64,000 nucleotides of DNA. It comes from Paramoeba atlantica (taxonomy: Eukaryota; Discosea). The notes beneath the pieces were generated by a model that was not told where the DNA came from, did no database searches, and saw only the letters and a program-made list of their open reading frames with translations. The translations under genes were made by a program, and so were the position numbers. The stretch covers positions 496,001 to 560,000 of the forward strand of contig CDRNVI010000040.1 in NCBI GenBank assembly GCA_977017575.1. Reading direction: 5' to 3'. Positions 21,177-29,222 of the stretch are shown in pieces. The first letter of the stretch is position 1, and each line of letters opens with the position of its first letter.

Positions 21177-21406
21177 GCGGTGGTTGCATAACTGCCGCTC
21201 TACCCTCGATTATTGAAAAACAAGTGAACAAAAACAGTGAAAATATAGAAACACAGTAATATAATAGAAGAAAAAAATATAAAAGGGGGCTCCGGTGGTC
21301 CAAAATTGAATAAACAAATTGAAAAAAATGGGGGGTCCAGGGGGGGGCATACGTCGCGAAATTTTTTTTCGAATTTTTTGCTTTTCGAAATCGAGCGCAG
21401 GGAAGT
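21177..21406 (+). repeat. Dispersed repeat R1, copy 3
   Basis: Matches the first ~230 bp of the copy at 14921, from GCGGTGGTTGCATAACTGC through the G-rich core to CGCAGGGAAG, then ends abruptly. Confidence 0.75.
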
Positions 21407-21569
21407 TTATGGTTTTTTTTGAAAATCATATTCCCTTAATTAGTGTAATTCTTAATTAATGTTTCCACGGTAATTGGAATGTATGACAGTATACATCTTC
21501 GTACCCTCTTCAACACCACATCACTTTCCTAACTTCCGCCTTAGATTCATACGAATTTTCAATTAAATC

Positions 21570-21918
21570 TCAGACGAGTGCTATGTAGGTCGACATGATT
21601 TTAGGGAAAATATCCTCTTGCATCCAACCGGGTCCTGTTACGTGAGCGTAAATCTTCCCCAAATGGCTTCCAATGCTCTTGAGGTCCTTTAAAGTACCTG
21701 AGTTCTCTTCCTTGGTTGACCAGAAAAAGACGGTTGAGGGAAGTGTAAGTTTCTTGGAAGTATAAGGGGAGTGCTGATTCATTGTCTGCAATGAAAATGT
21801 AGGTATAAAGGGAGGGATCACCCTCTAAAATATAAAAGGGGATCACAGTACTATCCAAATTCTTCCGATATGACAATGATATTTTTCTATCTCCCGTATT
21901 ACTTGCTGCGGGTAACAC
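21570..21918 (-). pseudogene. Coding-like remnant, minus strand
   Basis: Two overlapping minus-strand frames (21570-21821 and 21601-21918). The former contains protein-like text such as FFWSTKEENSGTLKDL and HVTGPGWMQEDIFPKIM. This is reminiscent of, but not diagnostic for, a DDE transposase of the pogo/Tc5 kind. Not assigned. Confidence 0.25.
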
Positions 21919-21938
21919 CGAGTACCATGCATACGGTA

Positions 21939-22006
21939 CGCGAGTACGGTACTCGGGTACTCAAGGCCCTAGGTACTCATTTGAGTACCCGAGTACCGTA
22001 CTCGCG
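21939..22006. repeat. Perfect 25-bp-arm hairpin
   Basis: Arms 21939-21963 and 21982-22006 are exact reverse complements (starts CGCGAGTACGGTACTC), with an 18-nt loop. The flanks GCATAC and GTATGC extend the stem after a short bulge. The arm itself contains the palindrome GAGTACGGTACTC with one mismatch. Confidence 0.85.
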
Positions 22007-22894
22007 AATGTATGCAAAGGGGTCTTTTTGGGTCCGAAGAATGGTGTGGTTGGGGTCGCATCCCCCACCCAATACGTTTGATAGCCTCGAATACATGCGC
22101 ACGAGTGATTTCCCACACGCAAAAGGCGAACTTAGAGGGGTGACTCCTATCCAGGCGCTTCTAGGCGCTTCCAGTGAACTTCTATGGTGTTCGGACTTGG
22201 TAATTTGAGGATAGCAACGTAAACCCCCCTATGGGGGGACATGGGAGGCACACTTTATTTTTATTTTCTAAAGTCTTGTCCAAGGAAGTGGCAGATTAGG
22301 CCGAGGCTATCGTTCGGTCCCAGTAATAAGGCATTTTGCACTGCGTCAACGAGAGATGAATGTCGTAAATTGTTGTTGTTTTTGTTGATAACAAGAGCGC
22401 CCGCATTACCCTCATGCAAGCGCCGCAAGTACCACTCCGGCTCTCGGGCTCCGCCCGAGTACGGGGACGCAAGGCTCTCCTAGGTCGCTTCACCAGCGTG
22501 TGTGTGTCTGTGCGTGTGATTCAGGCCAGTTGGCTCCGAAGAGCTGTGGCTTCCTACTTCACGCGTAGGTCGCGCTACCGGTTCTCCACGCACAAGCGTG
22601 ATCTTCTAACACGAGAGCATCGAAACCCCCAATCATACAAGAAGACACCGGACTTTCCTCACGGGCGGTCAGGATGGCGGCACATGGGTGAAGGAGGGTG
22701 CGAAGAGGGCGGGGCAGGGGGGCGAATTGAATGGCCAGGAGGCTGACCAAGAGTGGGGGCGAAGAGGGCAGGCCAAGACGAGGAGGGCAGGCGAGGAAGG
22801 CGGCCAGGGGGCGCCGAGGAGAGCGGCGAAGAGCAATGTGTGGGCAGGCTCACCAGTGACAATGAACACTCCATAGTTAGCCTACCATGTGTCA

Positions 22895-22957
22895 AAAAGA
22901 TATAAAACGACTCCGTTGGTCCAAAATTGAAAACAAAAATCAAACAATGGGGGTCGC
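22895..22957 (+). repeat. Dispersed repeat R1, small fragment
   Basis: Resembles the middle of R1 (AGATATAAAACGACTCCG, then TTGGTCCAAAATTGAAAAC and ATGGGGGTC). The preceding 22680-22830 is a purine-rich, G-heavy tract. Confidence 0.55.
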
Positions 22958-23200
22958 CACACCTGAGGATGACCGCCCTGGTACATTCTAAAATATTTTA
23001 TGCGGTCGAAACCATGATAAAGTCTTGTAGGCTAAACATTTCCAACAACATGATTACCACATCCTCCAACTGAAGCAAAAAAGATTAAGAAAAAGTAAAA
23101 AGAAAAATTAAGACAAAGGTCCTTGGCGCTTCCAGGCCCACGAATGCACACATTCTCGGAAAATCCTTGCGTGCCCCGCGTATTTGCAATTTCCCACAGC

Positions 23201-23369
23201 CGAGCAGAAAAGGGATTTCGGCGCTCGAGGCCAATGAAAATGCGCAAATCTCCGGGCGCTTTGCAGTTCCCACGGATAATCCAGATGCTCCTTGCAACGC
23301 TGGGTCGACAGTGTCGATATCATCGATTTCGCTGATCTCCGAACGAGCAGAAAAAGGGTTTCGGCGCTC
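23201..23369 (+). repeat. Pair of 26-bp direct repeats
   Basis: CGAGCAGAAAAGGGATTTCG with GCGCTC (23201-23226) recurs with two small changes at 23344-23369. Confidence 0.6.
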
Positions 23370-23424
23370 AAGAACGAAGCTTTCAGAATTAATCGATACG
23401 GCCGGATTATTGCAAAGGGCTTGA

Positions 23425-23835
23425 ATGTTGACACCTCGCGTTTCGCAACTTACGAGGGGAGGCGGTCGCTCAATCTGCCGTATTCTGCCATATTCTGCCT
23501 ATCAGGGGGGATTCCACGTCAAAAACACTGCACCGCGTGGTGGTTATGTTGTGACAATAGAGAGATTCAATGCATATATTGACCGTCATAAGTTTATGCA
23601 TTTTTGCCAGAAAAGCCACGTAACTACATCAAAACTTTTCCGGCTTATGTGGAATGCGGAGTGCTTAACCTACGCGCTGGAGAAAAAAATATTGGTTGAT
23701 CCATCAACTGTCCAATTTGGGGCTAATGAAGACGGAAAATTAGCTTTTGCGCGACCCCCTGTTGAGCAATGTTTTTGTGACTTTGAGGCTCCTTCTCGAA
23801 CGGAAAGGGAAAGCCGCGAGCTAATTAGAACGTAG
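23425..23835 (+). CDS. Doubtful ORF in the repeat island
   Basis: A 136-codon ATG-initiated frame. Residues ~55-115 have ordinary protein composition (VTIERFNAYIDRHKFMHF, SKLFRLMWNAECLTYALE), while the N-terminus is translated from repeat R2 (the CCGTATTCTGCC motif), which argues that the start is not native. No family recognised. It could be the end of a decayed gene. Confidence 0.3.
   Translation: MLTPRVSQLTRGGGRSICRILPYSAYQGGFHVKNTAPRGGYVVTIERFNAYIDRHKFMHFCQKSHVTTSKLFRLMWNAECLTYALEKKILVDPSTVQFGANEDGKLAFARPPVEQCFCDFEAPSRTERESRELIRT
23451..23503 (+). repeat. Repeat R2, fragment
   Basis: Shares GGGGAGGC and TGCCGTATTCTGCCATATTC with the complete R2 element at 32651-32782. Confidence 0.6.
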
Positions 23836-24068
23836 TATCGGGAAGCGCTAAGGGAATTTCCTATCCCCTCTGCCAAAAAGTCGAAAAAACGAGCGAAGTC
23901 GCCAGGACGGGATCGATAGTATGCCTATGATTAAATAATAATGAATAACCAGTCCATATTTATTTCCACATAATTTATGTATTGCAGAAAGCCAGTGGTT
24001 CTTCAACGAGCCTTATTCCTCTATGTTCCAAGAATCCATTCCTTCTTTTCACTTTCTTTCGTACGAAT

Positions 24069-24799
24069 ATGCCTGACGTCTCTGTACAAACCGAATCAGA
24101 GGAAATTCAGACCGAGCTTGATCTTTTAGAAAAGTACATCATGCAATGGAAGGCAGCGATACAAAAGCCATTGAAACAGTATCGCTTTGTTCGCGGAAAC
24201 ATCACTCTTCTTCAAGGTGACCCGGACGCAATTGATCGCGTCTTACGCGTGTAAATCGTTGTCTGAGCGCGGTTGCGTTCTACGACGATGTGTTGGTATG
24301 TTGTGTTCCGCTTCTTGCCACAGGGGTCGCACAATTGACACCTAATCTCATCACATATCGTGGTGGGTGGCTGGGTGCGGAGCACGTACGAGACGGCTTT
24401 ATTAGCGAAGCCGGCCTGGAACTTCGTTCTGTTGTTGCCTCACATGACGAATTCAATTCGTCTGATCCTGAAGCTGAATGCAAGGCATTCGCTGGTCGTG
24501 TTTGGGCCTACCTCGCAGGCCAGAACATCCGAGTGAGTCGCCGTTTACAGATGAACACTCCACAAGAAAGCGAAACATTGTCTATTATTCCTGTGAGTGT
24601 TCCTTCCCCTTCTTCCCACTTGGCAGATGTCATCCAAGATCCTCTCCAAATTGTCCGCCCCCCTCCACCCATCAATGTAAAAGTGCCGATACAGCCCCCT
24701 ATCGTCATTAATGGAATGTTCCCGAAGAAAAGGGGACGACCCATAGGTCCTCAGGCACCACCGCGCAGCGTGCAGGAAGACAAAAGTCAGAAAGATTAA
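24069..24799 (+). CDS. AT-hook protein with a 17-nt intron
   Basis: The frame from the ATG at 24069 meets a stop at 24252-24254, while a second frame open from before 24251 runs to the TAA at 24799. Removing 24251-24267 (GTAAATCG...CTGAG) joins them into 237 residues: VLRV then AVAFYDDVLVCCVPLL. The join keeps a smooth hydrophobic strand. The N-terminus is acidic and helical. The C-terminus is Pro-rich and carries KKRGRPIG, an AT-hook core for minor-groove DNA binding, so a nuclear protein is likely. Family not recognised. A real frameshift (pseudogene or base-call error) is the alternative to the intron. Confidence 0.55.
24251..24267 (+). other. Candidate 17-nt GT-AG intron
   Basis: GTAAATCG at the left end and CTGAG at the right end; length 17 restores the frame (17 is 2 modulo 3, as required). 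No other GT-AG pair within 80 nt keeps both frames open. Confidence 0.5.
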
Positions 24800-25006
24800 G
24801 TTTGATAATTTCCCCGAGAACTAAGCTAGTAAGGTCAGTGTGAAAGTAAATCTTGACTTTTTGGAAGTGTTAAAATTATTATTGAACTTTGACTACAGTG
24901 TTGAATCCCCGATTTCTGTTTTAATAACATTAGCGAAAGCAATAAACCAAGGCGCCGCGGAGCGGCGCGGAATTTTTTCCGATATACCTGATTTTATTAT
25001 ATTATA

Positions 25007-25070
25007 CCGTATTCTGCCGTGTTCTGCCTATCACCACCGACCGGCCGCCCCCCCTCTACGTTTACACGTC
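25007..25070 (+). repeat. Repeat R2, fragment
   Basis: CCGTATTCTGCCGTGTTCTG followed by CTATCACCACCGAC and a C-rich CCCCTCT end, matching the right half of R2 at 32651-32782. Confidence 0.6.
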
Positions 25071-25094
25071 TTCAGCGTCCCTGGCCAATTTTTC

Positions 25095-25203
25095 TTTTTT
25101 AGACTCTTCGTTAAACGCGGTGGTAGTTTTCAACGCGAAGCACGCAGCATGAGTGACTTCTAAGTTGAAAACAACCACCGCGTTTAACGAAGAGCCTAAA
25201 AAA
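25095..25203. mobile_element. 109-bp foldback element F1, copy 2
   Basis: Same length as the copy at 15498 and differing at about three positions. The eight bases before both copies are also the same (AATTTTTC), so the true end may lie slightly further out or the element prefers that target. Confidence 0.8.
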
Positions 25204-25412
25204 GTATCGCTTATATCGTTCGCGTGCATGGCTTGTTTATTTTAATGGGTATGCTTTGAACAAAGATAATCTTTAGTTAAAGAGTGGCAGTAGTGTACTG
25301 CACAGTTTCGCAATGTATCTTCACGATATTGTAAGTCTTTCTCTTGTTTCTGTACTTTATTCATTGTGTACGAGGGGCATGATTAAACCTGTTTCATACC
25401 TTCTTGAACATT

Positions 25413-25745
25413 TCACATAGCGCATCTTTCATCTCGTCCACAGCTTCCGCAGCTGCTAATGAGCATGACATCACCGCCGTTCCTCTTCAAACTTCCGTTA
25501 CACTTTTCAGTAATTGATTGAACTCGGTCTGATCTTTTGTCTCCCAAAATATCTGATCCTGGCTTGCTCCCCAAAACATTTCCTTCACACTTCAAACGTT
25601 TCTTGACCATAGAATTAGCACATTCGACAGTGTTTGTATCTACCCCCTCCGGGGTGACCCATTGCTGACGATGATTTACATTTCGCCACTCGTACTTGGA
25701 CCGAAGTTTTAGATTATGACGGGTGTCATCGGTCCAAATTAAGTA
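25413..25745 (-). pseudogene. Merlin/ISXO2-type transposase, C-terminal remnant
   Basis: On the minus strand the frame reads IWTDDTRHNLKLRSKYEW, then NVNHRQQWVTPEGVDTNTVE and CANSMVKKRL. This fits the end of the ISXO2-like DDE domain: the catalytic Asp region, the (V)NH motif, and TNT-E before a basic helix that includes K-K/R-R-L. The preceding two-thirds of a transposase is absent and no terminal inverted repeat is visible, so this is a truncated DNA transposon. It runs opposite to all host genes. Confidence 0.6.
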
Positions 25746-25802
25746 AGTAAATTAATGTACAATTCTTGTACAGTAGTATTCCTATTTTGTGCAGGGAAAA
25801 CT

Positions 25803-25903
25803 ACCCGAATATTATTCGGGTAAATATGTGGGACTTCTTTCCCAATTTCTATTGTGGGCAGTTATTGAATAGCTACCCACAACAAAAGTAGTCCCCCATA
25901 TTT
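25803..25903. repeat. Nested inverted repeats
   Basis: A perfect palindrome (ACCCGAATA, T, TATTCGGGT; 25803-25821) is followed by arms AAATATGTGGGACT (25822-25835) and its near complement (25890-25903), which enclose a second stem TTGTGGG/CCCACAA. It could be a small foldback element or a structured RNA. Confidence 0.6.
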
Positions 25904-25978
25904 TTCGAACAATAAGATCAATAGTGTGACAAATAAACATACAGTACAAACCTGAAGTGTAAGTCTTAATATTAAGTA

Positions 25979-26797
25979 ATGCACTTTCTCTCATTAATGT
26001 GGACAACTATGCTCCCCCTTACCAGAACGTCTATGGAAGCTCTCGAAGAAGCGAACGTTCCTTTCAAAAGGCGTAAATTGGGAAAGGTGGGGTCCTCTGT
26101 TCTTCCTATTGAATATAAATTGACGCGTTTTGTTGCAAATCTTACGAATCTGCGTAAATCTTGGTCTGAGGGCACTGCTGGATGTTCGTGGGAAGAGGTT
26201 GAATGCAGTCAAGATGGACATCTTACTCATATAAACTGGGACTCCATGAAGCTGGGTGGCATTCCGGATTGGAAACAATTGCCATCCACATTACAATATC
26301 TAAATCTTTTTGACAACAAATTAGAAGGACCTGTCACCGGATCTGATATTCCTGAATTTGTTTCGCACTTTCATATCTTTGACAATCGCTTCTTTAGCAA
26401 TTTCTCACTTACCGAACTACCTCATCATATTTTAATTCTGAGCTTAAAAGATAATCGCTTTTATGGTCCACTGGACTTTACCCAGCTTCCAAAAGGCATT
26501 ACGAATATCCGACTATCTAAAAATAATTTTTCTGGGTCCATTGATCTGCAAAATTTGCCATGCAGTCTTCAAGAGCTCGCTCTTCACGATAATTCATTGA
26601 GCGGAGAACTTGATCTTACCAAATTAAGCGATGGTCTGAGGTCACTTTTCCTTAACGGTAACAAGTTCAGCGGAGTTGTAAACCTTGAAAGTTTATCATC
26701 AAGTCTAGTACTTGTCGGTGTGACAGATAATCCATGGCAAATAGAGGAATCTCATCAGTTTAGGCTTGAAAATGGGTCGCATTGGAGGATACATTGA
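25979..26797 (+). CDS. Leucine-rich repeat protein
   Basis: Up to 272 residues; a shorter start at 26033 (MEALEEANVPF) is also possible and would drop a hydrophobic N-terminal segment. About six LRR units of 22-24 residues follow a short N-cap containing CSWEEVEC. Units show LQYLNLFDNKLEGPV, ILILSLKDNRFYGPLDF, ITNIRLSKNNFSGSIDL, LQELALHDNSLSGELDL and LRSLFLNGNKFSGVVNL. The repeat style (L-x-x-L-x-L-x-x-N-x-F-S-G) is like plant receptor and kinetoplastid surface-antigen LRRs. No membrane anchor follows. It lies alone among repeats. Confidence 0.8.
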   Translation: MHFLSLMWTTMLPLTRTSMEALEEANVPFKRRKLGKVGSSVLPIEYKLTRFVANLTNLRKSWSEGTAGCSWEEVECSQDGHLTHINWDSMKLGGIPDWKQLPSTLQYLNLFDNKLEGPVTGSDIPEFVSHFHIFDNRFFSNFSLTELPHHILILSLKDNRFYGPLDFTQLPKGITNIRLSKNNFSGSIDLQNLPCSLQELALHDNSLSGELDLTKLSDGLRSLFLNGNKFSGVVNLESLSSSLVLVGVTDNPWQIEESHQFRLENGSHWRIH

Positions 26798-28004
26798 TTC
26801 GTGGTTTTTAATCTTTTACTTTTTTTGATGGTCTTGCACATGTTCAACAACAATAAAGGTATGAGTCCCGTGTATTACATGAAAACACTGATAATGCATA
26901 ATGCACACTGATAATGCATAAAATTCGCACACTGATAATGCATATAGGCACACTGATAATGCATAAAACTCGCACACTGATAATGCATAGTAGCTCGCAC
27001 GCTGATAATACATAATGCACACTGATAATGCATAATGCATACTGATAATGCATGACGACTATATTCACACAAAGACTGTTTTTTAGGTTTCCCAAATTTT
27101 GTTGGGCTTCGCAAATAGCTTCCTACTAACGTCAGACGTCTTTGTGTTCAAGACGGGTAAACAAGGTCTTGGCTTTATTACGGGTTGGCTATGGTGAAAT
27201 TTTTTGGGCTTCGCAAACTGCTTCCGACTAACGTCAGACGTTTTTGTCTTGCAGACGCGTAAACAAGGTCTTGGCATGCAAATGGTTTTACTACAAATTT
27301 TTGTAAAGGGCCTTTCTTCAATTTTTTCCAAGGGCTCAATCCATTTTCGAAGGGATTGCAAAAATTATGCACTATCAGTGTGCGAGTTTTATGCATTATC
27401 AGTGTGTCTATATGCATTATCAGTGTGCTAACATGCATTATCAGTGTGCCTATATACATTATCAGTGTGCGAGTTCTATGCATTATCAGTGTGTGAGTTT
27501 TATGCATTATCAGTGTGCGAGTGGCTAGTCCTAGGGCTTCCCTGGCTCATGGGCCCGGCTGTCCCCTCCGTGTGTTCGGCCTCTCATATTCCCCAAAACA
27601 ACTACCACCTTCTCCCCATTTATCAAGGGTCGCTCGCGCGACCCGCGCTAAATAGGGGGGAAGGTGGTACTTGTGGGATATGGAGGCCTCTCACAACTCC
27701 GAGGCCTCACCGGGAGCAGGACAGAAGTGCAAGGACTTATTTTCAATGGTTTTTGACTTATGCAATATTCCTTTACTTACACATTATTCCTTGACTTATG
27801 CAATATTCCTTTACTTTGGCCGTAATACTCTACAATATTCCTAGGTACTTGACACCATTAAATAAAACCGAAAATTAGTAAATGTATCAGTACTTAGAGA
27901 ATAGGAGTTAGTTCAAACCCTGGAACTCAATTGCAAACGAAGCAAATTCTAAAATTGTTTAACACAAATTAACATTGTTTCATTTACTTATTGCTTACTC
28001 CTTT
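26798..28004. other. Intergenic region with inverted tandem-array unit 2
   Basis: Contains array unit 2, then 27530-28004 with a GC-rich patch (an inverted CCACCTTC/GAAGGTGG pair around 27604-27670) and several copies of ACTTATGCAATATTCCTTT near 27755-27815. No gene seen. Confidence 0.5.
26884..27526. repeat. Inverted tandem-array unit 2
   Basis: Left array (26884-27052): eight copies of ACACTGATAATGCAT with linkers AATGC, AAAACTCGC or similar. Right array (27366-27526): seven copies of ATGCATTATCAGTGTGC with linkers GAGTTTT, CTAT or TAAC. The centre (27053-27365) contains a ~75-bp direct duplication (27104-27177 and 27208-27277; both include CTAACGTCAGACGT and GTAAACAAGGTCTTGG). The architecture is the same as unit 1 at 19604. 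Confidence 0.85.
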
Positions 28005-28763
28005 ATGCGAGTAGTCGGGCTTGTATCAGGAGGTAAGGATAGCACTCTAAATTTGCTGAAATGTAAAGATCATGGCCACGAGGTAATTTGTCTCGCTAAC
28101 ATGATGCCCGAGAACGGCTCTGATGCCGACGAAGAGCTCGACAGCTACTGTTTTCAAAGTGTGGGACAAAAACACATTCCAGCTTTTGCGAAATGTGCGT
28201 CTCTGCCGTTATATACCCAAAAATTGCGCAGAAATTCCTCCGTGAATCAAGATCTAGAATATCAAGAAACGAAAGGAGACGAAGTTGAAGATTTATATAC
28301 TTTGCTATCAACAGTCAAATCCGCGCATCCCGAAGTACAGGCTGTCAGTACCGGGGCAATCGAGAGTGTATATCAAAAAACGCGTGTAGAAAATGTGTGT
28401 ATGAGACTAGGGCTTGTGTCACTATCGTACTTGTGGAAAATGAGCGCCATGGATATCTTGAAAAACGTTCTACACTATAAACTAAAGGTCATAATAATTA
28501 AGGTTGCATGTGGCGGACTTCATCCTGCACACAAATTTTTGGGTCGTATTATTGACGAATCTCTTACAGATGAGCTTCTTAAAATTCCACACATGCATGG
28601 CGCAGGCGAAGGTGGAGAGTATGAAACGTTCACATTGGATTGTCCACTATTTTCATCTTCTTGTCTCGCTGTTCAAAAGTCTCACATACTAAATGTGGTA
28701 AATGACGCATATGCCCCTGTAGCATATCTGACTTTTGAGAGTACAATAGAAACGAAGGAATGA
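28005..28763 (+). CDS. DPH6: Diphthine-ammonia ligase
   Basis: Catalyses the last, ATP-dependent amidation of diphthine to diphthamide on elongation factor 2. The ATG at 28005 starts MRVVGLVSGGKDS, placing the PP-loop ATP motif S8-GGKDS at the N-terminus as in all DPH6/ATP-bind-4 proteins; the longer frame begins at TTG. Further family motifs are STGAIESVYQKTRVENVC and the C-terminal HGAGEGGEYETFTLDCPLF. The 252-residue protein corresponds to the short, single-domain form without the RidA-like tail. A Merlin-derived element sits about 40 bp after the stop. Confidence 0.93.
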   Translation: MRVVGLVSGGKDSTLNLLKCKDHGHEVICLANMMPENGSDADEELDSYCFQSVGQKHIPAFAKCASLPLYTQKLRRNSSVNQDLEYQETKGDEVEDLYTLLSTVKSAHPEVQAVSTGAIESVYQKTRVENVCMRLGLVSLSYLWKMSAMDILKNVLHYKLKVIIIKVACGGLHPAHKFLGRIIDESLTDELLKIPHMHGAGEGGEYETFTLDCPLFSSSCLAVQKSHILNVVNDAYAPVAYLTFESTIETKE

Positions 28764-28802
28764 CTTTATCTTCAACTATCGCAGAAAAACAACGCTCCAC
28801 AA

Positions 28803-28810
28803 GAAAGTTC
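28803..28810. repeat. 8-bp target-site duplication, left
   Basis: GAAAGTTC, identical to 29215-29222 on the other side of the Merlin element. Confidence 0.8.
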
Positions 28811-29214
28811 GGTGAAAGTCAAGCATTATTTCACGAAAAAAGCATAATATTCTCATTTTATCATATTTTACTTGCAAAGTCTTTTTTAGGGTATTTTTCG
28901 CATATATCTGCACTACTCTCGATGGATTGCTCGTTTTGCTCCGATTTCGAGTGTACAGATAGTATTAGCTATAGTGTGCTCGCCCGCGCCCCCGAAAATG
29001 ATATTATCGAGTGGTTGAAAGGCCACAAATTTGTTTTCCAGAGCGTCACCTGTAGCAAGAGGCATGAAACTTTCATTTGCGTCCTGAAAGGAGATCACTG
29101 GGTCTGCACCGATCGTTTGTGTCGGAGTCGTACATGCCACATGCAGACACTCCTAACTTCCTTCGGAGATACTTTATTATTTCTAAAAGTGTGAAATAAT
29201 GCTTGACTTTGACC
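28811..29214 (+). mobile_element. 404-bp Merlin-family DNA transposon derivative
   Basis: 24-bp terminal inverted repeats GGTGAAAGTCAAGCATTATT+TCAC (28811-28834) and the complement (29191-29214) differ at one base. Flanking 8-bp direct repeats GAAAGTTC at 28803-28810 and 29215-29222 are identical. An internal + frame carries what looks like the N-terminal zinc-ribbon of an ISXO2/Merlin transposase: IIEWLKGHKFVF, then VTCSKRHETF and DHWVCTDRLCR. The catalytic domain is missing, so it is non-autonomous. 8-9-bp duplications and GG-starting ends are typical of Merlin. Confidence 0.82.
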
Positions 29215-29222
29215 GAAAGTTC
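29215..29222. repeat. 8-bp target-site duplication, right
   Basis: GAAAGTTC, identical to 28803-28810. Confidence 0.8.

Larger units (their letters stand above)
19047..24068. other. Gene-poor repeat-rich island
   Basis: About 5 kb with no convincing complete gene, packed with the repeats listed separately. Several frames of 70-110 codons on the minus strand (20599-21109, 21570-21918) and one on the plus strand (23425-23835) could be decayed coding sequence, but none shows a recognisable domain. Confidence 0.6.
24800..25978. other. Intergenic repeat region
   Basis: Holds an R2 fragment, the second F1 copy, a Merlin transposase remnant and a nested hairpin, listed separately. No intact gene. 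Confidence 0.6.

Noticed and set aside
26816-27114. MHYQCALCIISV-type repeat protein
   Set aside because: All three frames are open over the tandem array, so the peptide repeat is only a reflection of the DNA repeat.
26884-27526. CRISPR array
   Set aside because: Repeats are evenly short with two or three recurring linkers instead of unique spacers, are inverted in two blocks, and lie in a eukaryotic gene cluster.
27880-27930. tRNA-like B box (AGTTCAAACCC)
   Set aside because: No A box, acceptor stem or anticodon arm can be drawn around it.
28760-29194. Host gene overlapping the DPH6 stop
   Set aside because: Most of this 144-codon frame lies within the Merlin element and its inverted ends; it is transposon sequence joined to the DPH6 flank.
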